From: Prochlorococcus sp. AG-347-K19
GTDB lineage: Bacteria > Cyanobacteriota > Cyanobacteriia > PCC-6307 > Cyanobiaceae
Length of the DNA: 64,000 nt
NCBI GenBank assembly: GCA_003281335.1
Contig: QCCG01000005.1
Span: 37,494 to 101,493 of the forward strand
Reading direction: 5' to 3'
The notes under the pieces are model-generated. The model had not been told where the DNA came from and searched no databases. It saw only the letters and a program-made list of their open reading frames with translations. Both the position numbers and the translations under genes were made by a program. Shown here piece by piece: positions 33,952 to 44,096 of this stretch. Position 1 is the first letter of the stretch, and each line of letters begins with the position of its first letter.

Positions 33952-34914
33952 TCATAAATCTTCCATTGAAATTTTTAAAAAAGTAATTTCCCATGCCAAT
34001 CTTGATTGAATGTTTTTGCTTAAGAAGTATTTTAAATTTTCAAGTTTTTTAACTAAATCTATATTTTTTGTTTTTCTCCACCAAATAGTTTGAATTAAAT
34101 TTACTAAATAAATTTGTTGAAAAATTTCTAATTTTTCAGTTATTGATTTAGATATTTCTAATATTTCCAGACTATTTTTAATTGGAGAATCCAATTTACT
34201 TATGATTTCATCTGAAAAATCATTCCAAATTTCAATATTTTTCAATAATTGATCCGGAGATCCATTTGCAGAGTTTATTAAATCTTCAAATTTTAATTTT
34301 GGATTAATATTTAATTTAGAAGTATCTAAATATTCTTGCAAAATAGACTTTATTTGTTCACTAGAAAAAGATCGAAATCTGACGATTTGACATCTTGAAA
34401 TGATCGTATCTAAGAGAAGGTTTAATTTAGATGTTAGTAAAATAAAAATGCCGTTATAAGGTTCTTCTAAGGTCTTTAAAAGACAATTTGAGGCTGCTTC
34501 ATTTAAGAGGTGTGCATCAAGAATTAAAACAATTTTTTTTTCTGAGTTTATTGATTTTTGACTAAGAAAAGTTTTGATATTACGTATTTGAGCAATTTTA
34601 ATAATCTCAGATCCACTTTTTATTGTATTTTCAAGATCGGAACTTCTTGAACTTTTAGTTGCCAAAATAGAATCAGGTTCAATAATTAAAAAATCAGGAT
34701 GGTTATTGTTTGTAATTCTCTCTTCAACATTTCCGCTTGGTGAAGACTGTTTGAAAATCTCTTTTATAAATTGAAGAGCAGTTTGCTTTTTTCCTACTCC
34801 TTCAGCACCATAAAATATATAACCATTAGCAAATGATTTGTTTTTAATTATTTTGTTAAGACAGTTATTGACTTCTTCATTCAAGAAAAAATTATTTTTT
34901 TTAACCTCAATCAT
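33952..34914 (-). CDS. holB: DNA polymerase III delta-prime subunit
   Basis: HolB is the delta-prime part of the clamp loader. The 320-residue AAA+ protein has a Walker A (GAEGVGKKQ near 36), a Walker B-like VLILDAHLL near 130, LLKTLEEP near 145 and the SRC motif (ISRCQIVRF) near 170. The zinc-binding cysteines of typical bacterial delta-prime are missing between the Walker motifs. It overlaps tmk by four bases; the tmk-holB pairing is widespread. It stops two bases from the convergent rpaA stop. Confidence 0.88.
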   Translation of the reverse strand: MIEVKKNNFFLNEEVNNCLNKIIKNKSFANGYIFYGAEGVGKKQTALQFIKEIFKQSSPSGNVEERITNNNHPDFLIIEPDSILATKSSRSSDLENTIKSGSEIIKIAQIRNIKTFLSQKSINSEKKIVLILDAHLLNEAASNCLLKTLEEPYNGIFILLTSKLNLLLDTIISRCQIVRFRSFSSEQIKSILQEYLDTSKLNINPKLKFEDLINSANGSPDQLLKNIEIWNDFSDEIISKLDSPIKNSLEILEISKSITEKLEIFQQIYLVNLIQTIWWRKTKNIDLVKKLENLKYFLSKNIQSRLAWEITFLKISMEDL

Positions 34915-35549
34915 TTGTTATTAGAAAAATTGTTTAGCAAAGTCTCTTTAATTTGATTAGAAATAGTTTTAATATTTTGTGAAGCAGATATTACTTTCCA
35001 GTTTTTTTGTTTGGCAATTAGTTTGAAGCCTTCATTTACTTTTTCTAAAAATCTAATACCTTCTGATTCTATTCTGTCTGGAATTTCATTTTTTCTTCGA
35101 AATATGCTCTCTTCTGGAGAAATTTCTAAGAAGAAAGTGAGATCAGGAGATGCTCCTTGACAGACAATAGATTCAATATTTTTAATTATTTCTAAATTTA
35201 TATTTCTTCCATAACCTTGGTAAGCCAGTGTGGAATCGGAAAATCTATCACTTATCACCCAATCATTATTATTTAAAGCAGGTGAAATAATTTTGGAAAC
35301 GTGTTCAGCTCTATCTGCTGAATAAAGCAATAACTCCGCAAGAGATGAAGGTTTGTTATTTTCATTATTATCAAGAATCAGTCCTCTAAGTTTTTTTCCT
35401 AAAAGACTGCCTCCAGGCTCCCTAGTCGTGATTAATTTAGACCCTTTCTTTATTAGACCACTATTAGGAAGCCATTTGGATAGTTCATCTATTTGGGTAG
35501 TTTTACCACATCCATCTATACCCTCAATAACGATAAATTTTCCTTTCAT
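34911..35549 (-). CDS. tmk: Thymidylate kinase
   Basis: Tmk phosphorylates dTMP to dTDP. The 212-residue protein has a P-loop ([11 protein letters not shown] near 9), [14 protein letters not shown] near 43, the [12 protein letters not shown] motif near 98 with the catalytic Asp-Arg, and a lid with RIESEG near 157. It lies directly between the copper ATPase (adjacent base) and holB (four-base overlap) on one strand, so the three probably form an operon. Confidence 0.95.
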   Translation of the reverse strand: MKGKFIVIEGIDGCGKTTQIDELSKWLPNSGLIKKGSKLITTREPGGSLLGKKLRGLILDNNENNKPSSLAELLLYSADRAEHVSKIISPALNNNDWVISDRFSDSTLAYQGYGRNINLEIIKNIESIVCQGASPDLTFFLEISPEESIFRRKNEIPDRIESEGIRFLEKVNEGFKLIAKQKNWKVISASQNIKTISNQIKETLLNNFSNNK

Positions 35550-37844
35550 TTAATCCAAAGATAAAGCATTAATTACAACTGTAATAGAGCTAATAGCCAT
35601 TAATAATGCTGCTATTGAGGGAGTGAGAAGAATACCGTATTTAGGGAATAAAATGCCGGCGGCTAAGGGGATAGCTAGTAAGTTGTAACCAAAAGCCCAT
35701 GTTAGATTTTGATTTATTTTTCTTATAGTTTTTTTTGCAAGGTTTAAGGCGTAGGGTAATCCATTTAGTTGATCCCCCATCAATACTACATCTGCATTTG
35801 CCTTGGCTATTTGAGTCCCTGATCCCACTGCAATTCCTAAGTCTGAGGATGCTAAGGCTGGGACATCATTAATACCATCACCAATCATTGCCACTTTATT
35901 TTTGATTTTTAAATTTTCTATAGTCTTTAGCTTCATTTCAGGAAGAAGATCCCATTTTACTTCTGTTTCTTTACAACCAATTTTTTTTGCTAAAGCTAAA
36001 ACTGTTTGTTTCCTATCTCCACTTAAAATATTAATTTTAAATTTGTTTTCTCTCAAATTTTTCACTGTTTTAATTGAATCATCTCTGAGTAAATCTCCTA
36101 AGAAGATAAAGCCTAATAACTTATCTTTGATACTTACTCCAATGATTGTGTTCGTTTTTGTCTCTTCATTTTCAATGATTTTTTTTGCATCACCATCAAT
36201 AATTATTCCTTTACTTAGTAGCCATTCAATATTTCCAATAGTAATAAGTCCATCAATTGATTCTAGTTCTCCAGAAATTCCTCGACCTGAATGAGTGAAA
36301 ATTTTTTTTATTGGAAATAAACTTAAATTTTGTTTTTTTGCCTCTTGAATTAAGGCATCTGCGATTGGATGTCTGCTTTCCTTCTCTAAACTGGCAGCTA
36401 TTCTTAATAGATATGTGTGATCATCATTATTTTTATAATCAACAATGAAAGGCTTACCTTTTGTTAAAGTACCTGTCTTGTCAAAAATAATGTGATTAAT
36501 TTTTGAAGCTATCTCTATTTTGTCCCCGCCTTTAAATAAAACTCCTTTTTTTGCTGCTTTACCTGATGCGACAGTTATTACAGTTGGCGTGGCTAAACCT
36601 AATGCACAAGGACAAGCTATTACTAAAACAGCAATTGACAATTGAATGGCTAAACTAAGGAAATTTTCAGCATTACTACCAAGCGAACTATGCAGTGTAT
36701 GGCTTGAGTGAGTGATGAATTGATTATTATGACTTAATAGATCTGGCCAAATGTTTCTTGCCCCCTTCCACCAAAAAAAGAAGGTTAAAGAAGCAAAAAT
36801 AAGTACAAAGTAAGTAAATTTGCCTGCAATTTCATCAGCAATTCTTTGAATACGGGGTTTTCTAGCGTTTACAGACTCAATAAGATTCACTAGTTTTGCA
36901 AGAGAAGAATCCCCTCCGACCTTCTGTACTTTAAGTCTAAGAGTTGAATTAAGATTTAAAGACCCACTCGATAGATTTTCGCCTTCTTTTACTTCGATAG
37001 GTTTGGATTCTCCAGTAATATGTGAAACATCAACATATGAATTACCTTGAGTAACAATGCAGTCAGCAGGTACTCTGTCTCCTGCTAAAACTTGAATCTC
37101 CTGATCAGGTCTTAAAGTGTTTACTCTTATTGCTTTTATTTGATTATCTTCCGTGTAGATATTTGCCATTTCAGGTTGAAGATCTAATAACTCTCCAATG
37201 GACGAACCAGTTTGGTATCTTGCTCTTTCCTCTAAGAAACGCCCAATCAATATAAAGCCTAACAGCATAACTGGTTCATTAAAAAAACAGGGAAAACCAG
37301 TGGCAGGAAATATTAAGGATAGAAGACTTGTTGTATATGCGCTAGTTACTCCAAGAGCTACTAGAGAATCCATATCCGGACGATTCTTAATAAATGATTT
37401 AAATCCATCAATAATTATTCCTCTGCCAGGAAATAATAGAGCTGATGTTGCTAATGAAGCATGAAAAAAAATATTACCTAATATTGGTAAATTTATATAT
37501 CTTCCTTCTGCTAAGTGACCTAAGCCTGAAAATAATAAAAGTAATAAAGCAAAAGTTAGTTTTTTCCATTGATTATTCCACTTCTTTTTTTTTTCTAATT
37601 CTGCCTTATTTATTTTTTTTGAAAAATCATTTATGTAAATCTTTGATGGAAAACCATTTTCTTTTAGATTTTCGAGAACTGATTCTATTTCTAAATTTTT
37701 CTGGGTAATTTCAAAATATGCACTTTCAGTTAGTAAGTTTACAGAAACATTTTCAATGCCATAAGAATTATTTAATATTTTTTCAACAGTACTAACACAA
37801 CCTCCGCACTTCATTCCTGTAATGCTTAATTGAATGCTTTCCAT
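35550..37844 (-). CDS. P1B-type copper-transporting ATPase
   Basis: This is a Cu+ transporter of the CtaA/PacS class that supplies plastocyanin and cytochrome oxidase or removes excess copper. It has an N-terminal heavy-metal domain with Cys13 and Cys16 (GMKCGGC), about eight membrane helices, the transmembrane CPC site (CPCALGLATP), DKTGTLT, SRHP and GDGINDVPAL. I start it at ATG 37844 (764 residues); a GTG three codons upstream is equally possible. Only one metal-binding domain is present. Direction of transport cannot be read from sequence. The tmk gene follows with no gap. Confidence 0.93.
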   Translation of the reverse strand: MESIQLSITGMKCGGCVSTVEKILNNSYGIENVSVNLLTESAYFEITQKNLEIESVLENLKENGFPSKIYINDFSKKINKAELEKKKKWNNQWKKLTFALLLLLFSGLGHLAEGRYINLPILGNIFFHASLATSALLFPGRGIIIDGFKSFIKNRPDMDSLVALGVTSAYTTSLLSLIFPATGFPCFFNEPVMLLGFILIGRFLEERARYQTGSSIGELLDLQPEMANIYTEDNQIKAIRVNTLRPDQEIQVLAGDRVPADCIVTQGNSYVDVSHITGESKPIEVKEGENLSSGSLNLNSTLRLKVQKVGGDSSLAKLVNLIESVNARKPRIQRIADEIAGKFTYFVLIFASLTFFFWWKGARNIWPDLLSHNNQFITHSSHTLHSSLGSNAENFLSLAIQLSIAVLVIACPCALGLATPTVITVASGKAAKKGVLFKGGDKIEIASKINHIIFDKTGTLTKGKPFIVDYKNNDDHTYLLRIAASLEKESRHPIADALIQEAKKQNLSLFPIKKIFTHSGRGISGELESIDGLITIGNIEWLLSKGIIIDGDAKKIIENEETKTNTIIGVSIKDKLLGFIFLGDLLRDDSIKTVKNLRENKFKINILSGDRKQTVLALAKKIGCKETEVKWDLLPEMKLKTIENLKIKNKVAMIGDGINDVPALASSDLGIAVGSGTQIAKANADVVLMGDQLNGLPYALNLAKKTIRKINQNLTWAFGYNLLAIPLAAGILFPKYGILLTPSIAALLMAISSITVVINALSLD

Positions 37845-37963
37845 ATTTTTCACGATTGAAGCAAATTAATGCTTTACTTTTTTTCAATTATAATAATAAA
37901 TGTTATAGACTTCTTAAATAATTATTTTTTAATTACCATATTAATTTTATAAAATTTATAGCA

Positions 37964-38485
37964 GTGCCTAGTAATCAAAACAGAGACAATTTTATAGATA
38001 AAGCTTTTACTGTAATTGCTGAATCAATAGTAAAAATAATGCCTATTGCAGAGAAAGAAAAAAAAGCATATATCTATTATAGAGATGGCTTGGCTGCACA
38101 AAATAATGGTGATTATTCTGAAGCATTAGAGTATTACAAAGAGAGCTTACTTCTTGAAGAAAATAAAATTGATAGGGGTGAGACTTTAAAAAATATGGCA
38201 ATAATATACATGAGTAATGGTGAAGAGGATCTTTCTATCGAAACTTATGAAAAAGCATTAGTTGAAAATCCCAAACAGCCATCATGCCTTAAAAATATAG
38301 GTTTGATTTATGAAAAAAGGGGAAGATATGCCGAGCAAAATGGTGATTTAGATCAAAGAGATATTTGGTTTGATAAAGCTGCTGAAGTCTGGTCTAAAGC
38401 AGTGAGATTGTATCCAGGTGGTTATCTAGATATTGAGAATTGGTTGAAAAACTCAGGAAGAAGTTCAATTGATATGTATCTTTAA
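37964..38485 (+). CDS. ycf3: Photosystem I assembly protein Ycf3
   Basis: Ycf3 is a thylakoid-associated TPR chaperone needed for photosystem I assembly. The 173-residue protein starts with [22 protein letters not shown]. It has three TPR units (about 35-68, 72-105 and 112-150), including [20 protein letters not shown] and the conserved end region with [17 protein letters not shown]. It uses a GTG start at 37964. It is a single gene, diverging from the copper ATPase and converging on radA. Confidence 0.96.
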   Translation: MPSNQNRDNFIDKAFTVIAESIVKIMPIAEKEKKAYIYYRDGLAAQNNGDYSEALEYYKESLLLEENKIDRGETLKNMAIIYMSNGEEDLSIETYEKALVENPKQPSCLKNIGLIYEKRGRYAEQNGDLDQRDIWFDKAAEVWSKAVRLYPGGYLDIENWLKNSGRSSIDMYL

Positions 38486-38491
38486 TTTTTT

Positions 38492-39853
38492 TTAATCTGA
38501 CAAAGAATAGTCCACTGCTTCTTTAATATTGGAAATTTGTTGGATATTGATTAAATTTCGAAAATTATTATTTAGTTCCTCCTCTAATTTTGGTACTACG
38601 ATATTTTTGATCCCTAGTCTTACAGCTTCTTCTATCTTTGTTCGAAGATTATTCGATCTTCTAACCTGACCGCTCAAACCCAATTCCCCAATAAATGAGC
38701 TGTTAGCCAAAGGAGGAATATTTTTCAAACTTGATAAAATTGATATTGCTACACCTAAGTCAGATGATGGATCATTAATCTCAAAACCCCCACCAGTAGC
38801 TATGTAACAATCAAATTCAGATAATTTTATCCCTACGTGTTTTTCAATAACAGCTAAAATTTGATGCAATCTATTTATACTTATTCCAGTTGTAGTTCGT
38901 CTTGGGTTACTGTAGAAAGTTTTATTTACCAGCGCTTGTATATCAACTGCTAATGGTCGAGTGCCTTCATTTGTAATCGTAGTTGTTACGCCTGAAATAT
39001 TTTCTTTATTTGTAAAAATTGAACTTGGGTTTTTCATCTCTCGTAAACCCTCTTCATACATTTCAAAAATTCCGATCTCGAAGGTCGATCCAAATCGATT
39101 TTTTATACTTCTTAGTAATCTATGTGAGGAAATATTATCTCCTTCAAAGTTTATTACTGTATCAACTAAATGCTCTAAAGTTTTAGGGCCAGCTAAAGCA
39201 CCATCTTTGGTTACATGGCCTATTATTAAAAGAGCAATATTATTGTCTTTGGCAAGATTTTGCAATTCAGATGAACATTCTCTTACTTGAGAAACTGATC
39301 CTGGAGAACTTTGCATTTCATCGTTATGGATGGCTTGAATACTATCAATAATTGCGAAACTTGGATTTACACGTTTGATTTCTTCAATAATTAGGGATAA
39401 ATTGGTTTCTGCAAAAATTTGTAAATCAATACTTTTTTGATTTAATCTTTCCCATCTAATTTTTACCTGTTCTAAAGATTCTTCTGCAGTTATATATAGA
39501 ACTTTCTCATTAAGAGATATTTTTCCTGCTGATTGAAGAACTATTGTGCTTTTACCAATACCTGGTTCACCTCCAAGTAAAACAACAGAGCCGGGTACTA
39601 TTCCACCCCCAAGTACTCGATCAAATTCTTTAAAACCACTTGTAAATCTTGATATTTTTTTTGATGAAATCTCATTAAATGGTATAGATTTTTTTCTATC
39701 TTTTCTATTTTTTATTTCTTCATATTTAGATCTTTTACTTTTTATTTCCTCCACAATGGAATTCCATGAGTTGCAATTTAGGCATCTACCAAAGTATTGA
39801 GAAGTTTCAGATCCGCAATTCTGACAAATAAAAGTAGATAATTTGCTAGACAT
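38492..39853 (-). CDS. radA: DNA repair protein RadA (Sms)
   Basis: RadA is a RecA-like ATPase/helicase that extends recombination intermediates. The 453-residue protein has an N-terminal zinc finger (Cys10, Cys13, Cys24, Cys27), Walker A GGEPGIGKST near 93, the RadA-specific KNRFGS motif near 250 and a C-terminal Lon-like domain (about 290-445). It is complete, stands alone on its strand, and is divergent from rpaB across about 107 bases. Confidence 0.96.
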   Translation of the reverse strand: MSSKLSTFICQNCGSETSQYFGRCLNCNSWNSIVEEIKSKRSKYEEIKNRKDRKKSIPFNEISSKKISRFTSGFKEFDRVLGGGIVPGSVVLLGGEPGIGKSTIVLQSAGKISLNEKVLYITAEESLEQVKIRWERLNQKSIDLQIFAETNLSLIIEEIKRVNPSFAIIDSIQAIHNDEMQSSPGSVSQVRECSSELQNLAKDNNIALLIIGHVTKDGALAGPKTLEHLVDTVINFEGDNISSHRLLRSIKNRFGSTFEIGIFEMYEEGLREMKNPSSIFTNKENISGVTTTITNEGTRPLAVDIQALVNKTFYSNPRRTTTGISINRLHQILAVIEKHVGIKLSEFDCYIATGGGFEINDPSSDLGVAISILSSLKNIPPLANSSFIGELGLSGQVRRSNNLRTKIEEAVRLGIKNIVVPKLEEELNNNFRNLINIQQISNIKEAVDYSLSD

Positions 39854-39960
39854 TTAGTCTTTGAATGAAGTAATGGAACTAGAATGTTTGGGATATTGCA
39901 CCTCTACAAGTTAGATTAGGTTAGTAATAAATTCTCTTACTGATTAGCTAATAGAAACAA

Positions 39961-40707
39961 ATGGCTCTATCTAGTCAAACTAAAGAAACTATACTTGTTG
40001 CAGATGACGAGGCAAGTATTAGAAGAATTCTGGAGACACGTCTCTCCATGATTGGCTACAAAGTTGTAACTGCAAGTGATGGCAAAGAAGCACTAAAGTT
40101 ATTTAAAGATTATGAACCTGATTTAGTAGTACTTGACGTCATGATGCCAAAACTAGATGGTTATGGAGTTTGTCAAGAGTTAAGGAAAGATTCTGATGTT
40201 CCAATTGTTATGTTAACTGCATTGGGAGATGTTGCAGATAGGATAACAGGTTTAGAATTAGGGGCGGACGATTATGTAGTAAAACCATTCAGCCCAAAGG
40301 AGTTAGAGGCTAGAATCAGGTGCGTTCTTAGAAGAATCGATAAAGAGCAAATTCCTGGGATGCCTAATTCAGGTTTAATTTTGGTTACAGATATAAAAAT
40401 TGATACAAATCGAAGACAAGTTTTTAAAAGTGATGAGAGAATTAGATTAACCGGCATGGAATTTAGTCTCCTAGAGCTTTTGGTAAGTAGGTCAGGAGAG
40501 CCATTTAGTAGAGGCGAGATTTTGAAAGAAGTTTGGGGATATACCCCCGAGAGACATGTAGATACAAGGGTTGTCGATGTTCATATATCAAGATTAAGAT
40601 CCAAACTGGAGGCTGATCCAGCAAATCCAGAATTGATATTGACAGCAAGGGGTACAGGATATCTTTTTCAACGAATTGTCGATATTGCTCCCTTTGATGG
40701 TAAATAA
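39961..40707 (+). CDS. rpaB: OmpR-family response regulator RpaB
   Basis: RpaB is the essential light- and redox-stress regulator of cyanobacteria and binds HLR1 sites at hli and photosystem genes. The 248-residue protein has a receiver domain starting ILVADDEASIRRILETRL, the phospho-Asp in LVVLDVMMPK near 60, and a C-terminal winged helix with HVDTRVVDVHISRLRSKLE. It matches the known RpaB pattern closely. Its stop is directly followed by the plsX ATG with no spacing (TAAATG), so light regulation and lipid synthesis share a transcript. Its kinase (NblS/Hik33) is not in the window. Confidence 0.94.
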   Translation: MALSSQTKETILVADDEASIRRILETRLSMIGYKVVTASDGKEALKLFKDYEPDLVVLDVMMPKLDGYGVCQELRKDSDVPIVMLTALGDVADRITGLELGADDYVVKPFSPKELEARIRCVLRRIDKEQIPGMPNSGLILVTDIKIDTNRRQVFKSDERIRLTGMEFSLLELLVSRSGEPFSRGEILKEVWGYTPERHVDTRVVDVHISRLRSKLEADPANPELILTARGTGYLFQRIVDIAPFDGK

Positions 40708-42114
40708 ATGGGGAAAGAAACAGCGCAAAAAATTAATAAGCCTAGAGCTATTAGAAGATTAGTTATTTGGTACAAAAGAAATTCGGCTGTGACTTCTATA
40801 GTTGATACTGCTGCTAGTTCTGCAGCAACGGCTAGTAATGTTGCAGGTAATATGGTTTCTGGTGCTGGATCAGTAGTAACCACAGCTAGTAATGTTGCAG
40901 GTAATGTTGCAGGTAATGTAGTTTCAAGTGCTGAATCTGTTGTTAATACTGCTAGTAGTGTAGTTTCAAATGCTAGTTCAATAGCTAAAAATACTTTACA
41001 GCCATTAGTTTTTGACCCATTAAAAAGATTACAAAATAACGATAATATTTTAGATAGGGTGGAGGAATCTCAATCAAAAAGAATTTGGATCGCAGTTGAT
41101 GGGATGGGTGGAGATTATGCTCCAGGGCCAATTCTTGAGGGTTGCCTCGAAGCAATAAGTAGATTTCCAATAAATATAAAGTTTGTTGGCAAAATTGAAA
41201 AAGTTAGAGATACAGCAGAAAAAATTGGTTTAACTGAATTATTAGAGAATGAAATAAATAATAATCGTCTTGAATTAATTGATAGTGGAGAGCCTATTGG
41301 AATGAATGAAGAAGCAACTGCGGTGAGAAAAAGGAAAAATGCAAGTATAAATGTTGCAATGGATTTAGTAAGAAATAATAAAGCAGAAGCTATCTACTCA
41401 GCTGGCAATTCAGGAGCTATGATGGCTTCTGCCATATTTAGAATAGGTAGGTTGAAAGGGATTGATAGACCAGCTATAGGCGCATTATTTCCAACAAGGG
41501 ATCAAACTCGACCTGTTTTAGTTTTAGATGTTGGTGCAAATACTGATTGTAAGCCGTCTTATCTTCATCAATTTGCTCTTTTAGGTAATATTTACGCAAA
41601 AGATGTCTTACAAGTAAAAAAGCCAAGAATCGGCCTTTTAAATATTGGAGAAGAAGAATGCAAAGGTAATGATTTATCCGTAAAAACATTTGAATTATTA
41701 TCTGCTGAAAAAAGTTTTGATTTTGGAGGTAATTGTGAAGGTCGAGATGTATTGTCAGGTGGTTTCGATGTAGTAGTTTGCGATGGTTTTACAGGTAATA
41801 TTTTATTAAAATTTCTTGAATCTGTTGGTGGAGTTTTGTTAGATATTTTGAGATCTGAGTTGCCACGAGGCAGGCGAGGAAAAGTTGGTTCAGCTTTTTT
41901 AAAAAGTAATCTACGCAGAATTAAGAAAAGGTTAGATCATGCCGAACATGGAGGAGCTTTATTACTTGGGGTTAATGGTATTTGCGTTATTGGTCATGGA
42001 AGTAGCAAATCTTTATCAGTAGTTAGTGCTCTTCGCTTGGCTCACTCTGCAGTAAATCATGGTGTTATGGATAATTTAAATCAACTGCAAAAGCTTCAAG
42101 TTTTAAATTCATAA
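40708..42114 (+). CDS. plsX: Phosphate acyltransferase PlsX with repeat-rich N-terminal extension
   Basis: PlsX makes acyl-phosphate from acyl-ACP for phospholipid synthesis. The catalytic domain starts near residue 125 (RIWIAVDGMGGDYAPG) and includes SAGNSGAMMA near 233 and HGGALLLGVNG near 415. Ahead of it lies an extra 120 residues: a basic stretch (1-25), then an Ala/Ser/Val/Asn repeat region (31-96) with two TASNVAG units 18 residues apart and a related unit further on. Typical PlsX proteins are about 330-350 residues, so the extension is unusual. It may be an amphipathic membrane tether. The start is fixed by direct adjacency to the rpaB stop. fabH, fabD and plsC follow on the same strand. 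Confidence 0.93.
   Translation: MGKETAQKINKPRAIRRLVIWYKRNSAVTSIVDTAASSAATASNVAGNMVSGAGSVVTTASNVAGNVAGNVVSSAESVVNTASSVVSNASSIAKNTLQPLVFDPLKRLQNNDNILDRVEESQSKRIWIAVDGMGGDYAPGPILEGCLEAISRFPINIKFVGKIEKVRDTAEKIGLTELLENEINNNRLELIDSGEPIGMNEEATAVRKRKNASINVAMDLVRNNKAEAIYSAGNSGAMMASAIFRIGRLKGIDRPAIGALFPTRDQTRPVLVLDVGANTDCKPSYLHQFALLGNIYAKDVLQVKKPRIGLLNIGEEECKGNDLSVKTFELLSAEKSFDFGGNCEGRDVLSGGFDVVVCDGFTGNILLKFLESVGGVLLDILRSELPRGRRGKVGSAFLKSNLRRIKKRLDHAEHGGALLLGVNGICVIGHGSSKSLSVVSALRLAHSAVNHGVMDNLNQLQKLQVLNS
40831..40917 (+). repeat. Direct repeats in the plsX 5' region
   Basis: The 21-base unit GCTAGTAATGTTGCAGGTAA(T) occurs exactly at 40831-40851 and 40885-40905. The 12-base part GTTGCAGGTAAT then occurs again at 40906-40917. 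The copies are in frame and encode the ASNVAGN repeats. Exact identity over 21 bases suggests recent duplication. Confidence 0.85.
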
Positions 42115-42137
42115 AACATATTGAGTCAAATTTATGT

Positions 42138-43175
42138 TTGACTAATATAAGTAACAAAAAAACTCTTTTGGAAGGAATAAATTTAAATCAGATTGGAGTG
42201 TCATTCAAGGGAAGCGGAAGTTATGTACCTGATCAAATCCTAACCAATCAAAAAATTAGTCAAAAGGTTGATACAAGCAATGAATGGATAAAATCTAGAA
42301 CTGGCATTTCTGAGAGAAGAATCTCTGGCATAGAAGATAATGTTACTGAGATGGGTTATGAGGCTGCTCTAACTGCTATAGAAATGGCTAATTGGGATAT
42401 TAAAACAATTGATTTGATTGTTTTAGCTACTTCTACTCCGCATGATTTATTTGGATCTGCACCATCCATTCAAGCTAAATTAGGGGCAGCTAATGCTGTA
42501 GCTTTCGATTTAACTGCAGCTTGTAGTGGTTTTTTATTTGCCTTAATAACAGCCTCACAATTTTTAAAAGGGGGTAGTTTTAAAAGGGCTATTGTTATTG
42601 GAGCAGATCAATTATCAAGTTTTGTTGATTGGAATGATAGAAGAAGTTGTATTCTCTTTGGAGATGGTGCTGGTGCATTAGCAATTGAAGCCACAAATGA
42701 ATTTGATAATTTTATAGGTTTTGATATGAGAACTGATGGGTTGAGGGGTTCTTTTCTTAATCTTCTATCAAAAAATAATAAGGATTTAATAGTTGATGAA
42801 ATTGACTTTTTAAGTGGAGGTTTTTCTTCAATTCAGATGAATGGTCAGGAAGTTTATAAATTCGCAGTTAAAGAAGTTCCCATAATTCTTGAAAAGTTGT
42901 TGAAAAAAATGAAATATAATGCTGATCAAGTTGATTGGCTCTTGCTGCATCAAGCTAATCAAAGAATATTGGATTCTGTAGGAGAAAGGTTAAAAATTCC
43001 CAGAGAAAAAATTCTTAGCAATTTAGAAAAATATGGCAATACTTCAGCAGCAACTATTCCACTAATGTTAGATGAGGCAGTTAGAGATTATAGAATAAAA
43101 CAAAATGATATTATTGCAACAAGTGGTTTTGGTGCTGGGCTAAGTTGGGGAGCAGCCCTAATTAAATGGGGTTAA
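42138..43175 (+). CDS. fabH: 3-oxoacyl-ACP synthase III
   Basis: FabH condenses acetyl-CoA with malonyl-ACP to start fatty-acid synthesis. The 345-residue protein has the active-site Cys129 (TAACSGF), the histidine in LLHQANQRI and the asparagine in YGNTSAATIP. It starts with TTG at 42138; no ATG is available near the conserved N-terminus, which begins with GSGSYVPDQILTN near 25. It follows plsX by 23 bases and precedes fabD by 18 bases. Confidence 0.95.
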   Translation: MTNISNKKTLLEGINLNQIGVSFKGSGSYVPDQILTNQKISQKVDTSNEWIKSRTGISERRISGIEDNVTEMGYEAALTAIEMANWDIKTIDLIVLATSTPHDLFGSAPSIQAKLGAANAVAFDLTAACSGFLFALITASQFLKGGSFKRAIVIGADQLSSFVDWNDRRSCILFGDGAGALAIEATNEFDNFIGFDMRTDGLRGSFLNLLSKNNKDLIVDEIDFLSGGFSSIQMNGQEVYKFAVKEVPIILEKLLKKMKYNADQVDWLLLHQANQRILDSVGERLKIPREKILSNLEKYGNTSAATIPLMLDEAVRDYRIKQNDIIATSGFGAGLSWGAALIKWG

Positions 43176-43193
43176 AAACAAAATAGGAACATT

Positions 43194-44090
43194 ATGACAG
43201 TTGCATGGGCATTCCCTGGACAGGGTTCGCAAAAAATTGGAATGGCAAAACAAATTGAAAATTTGCCGAGAACAAAAGAGAGGTTTAGTTATGCTTCTGA
43301 GATATTTGAGAGAAATTTATTTGAAATTTGCGAGTTAAATTCTGATCCAACAAATCCTATTAGTGATTTGAATAATACAAGAAATACACAAATCTGTCTT
43401 TTTTTGGTTGAATCAATTTTATTAGATGCCTTAAAAGATATTGGTTTTAAACCAACTTATGTTGCTGGGCATAGTCTGGGAGAAATTACTGCACTATATT
43501 GTGCGGATGTTTTTTCATTCGAAGACTGTGTATCACTAATAAAAGTAAGATCTCAATTAATGGTAAATGCTGGGAAAGGATCTATGGCAGCAGTAATTGG
43601 TTTTGATAGAAATGAACTTGATTTATTAGTCAAAAAAAGCCAAGATGTCGTAATCGCTAATGATAATAGCTCTACCCAAGTTGTCTTATCAGGATCTAAC
43701 GTAGAGTTAGACAAGTTATCGAAAGAAATTTCTTGTAAAAGATTCCTAAAATTAAATGTCTCAGGTGCATTCCACTCACCATTCATGGATGAGCCTGCAG
43801 TTAAATTTTCTGAGTATTTAAAACAGATTAAGTTTAAAAATCCTTCTTTCCCAGTAATAAGTAATTATGACCCTTCATTATGTGACGATCCAGCTGAGCT
43901 TAAAATTAGATTGGAAAATCAAATGTGTAATGGTGTAAGGTGGCGAGAAACTATGGATTTAATGGCAAAAGATAATGATCTTCATTTTGTTGAAATTGGT
44001 CCATCAAATGTGCTTAGCGGTTTAGCAAAAAGACATATCAAAGATTTAAAAATTTCTCAAGTTTCATCTTCTAATCAAATAACTTATTAA
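43194..44090 (+). CDS. fabD: Malonyl-CoA:ACP transacylase
   Basis: FabD moves malonate from CoA to acyl carrier protein. The 298-residue protein has FPGQGSQ near residue 7, the catalytic Ser94 in GHSLGE, an arginine in VRSQLM near 120 and the catalytic histidine in SGAFHSPFM near 198. It sits between fabH and plsC in the rpaB-plsX-fabH-fabD-plsC run. Confidence 0.95.
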   Translation: MTVAWAFPGQGSQKIGMAKQIENLPRTKERFSYASEIFERNLFEICELNSDPTNPISDLNNTRNTQICLFLVESILLDALKDIGFKPTYVAGHSLGEITALYCADVFSFEDCVSLIKVRSQLMVNAGKGSMAAVIGFDRNELDLLVKKSQDVVIANDNSSTQVVLSGSNVELDKLSKEISCKRFLKLNVSGAFHSPFMDEPAVKFSEYLKQIKFKNPSFPVISNYDPSLCDDPAELKIRLENQMCNGVRWRETMDLMAKDNDLHFVEIGPSNVLSGLAKRHIKDLKISQVSSSNQITY

Positions 44091-44096
44091 TTAATT

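Noticed and set aside
35902..36294. 130-codon plus-strand ORF
   Set aside because: It is antisense to the copper ATPase nucleotide-binding domain and rich in Phe/Ser/Leu as expected of a shadow frame.
40831..40917. Direct repeats that might suggest a CRISPR or mobile element
   Set aside because: They are in-frame coding repeats inside plsX with no unique spacers or Cas genes nearby.
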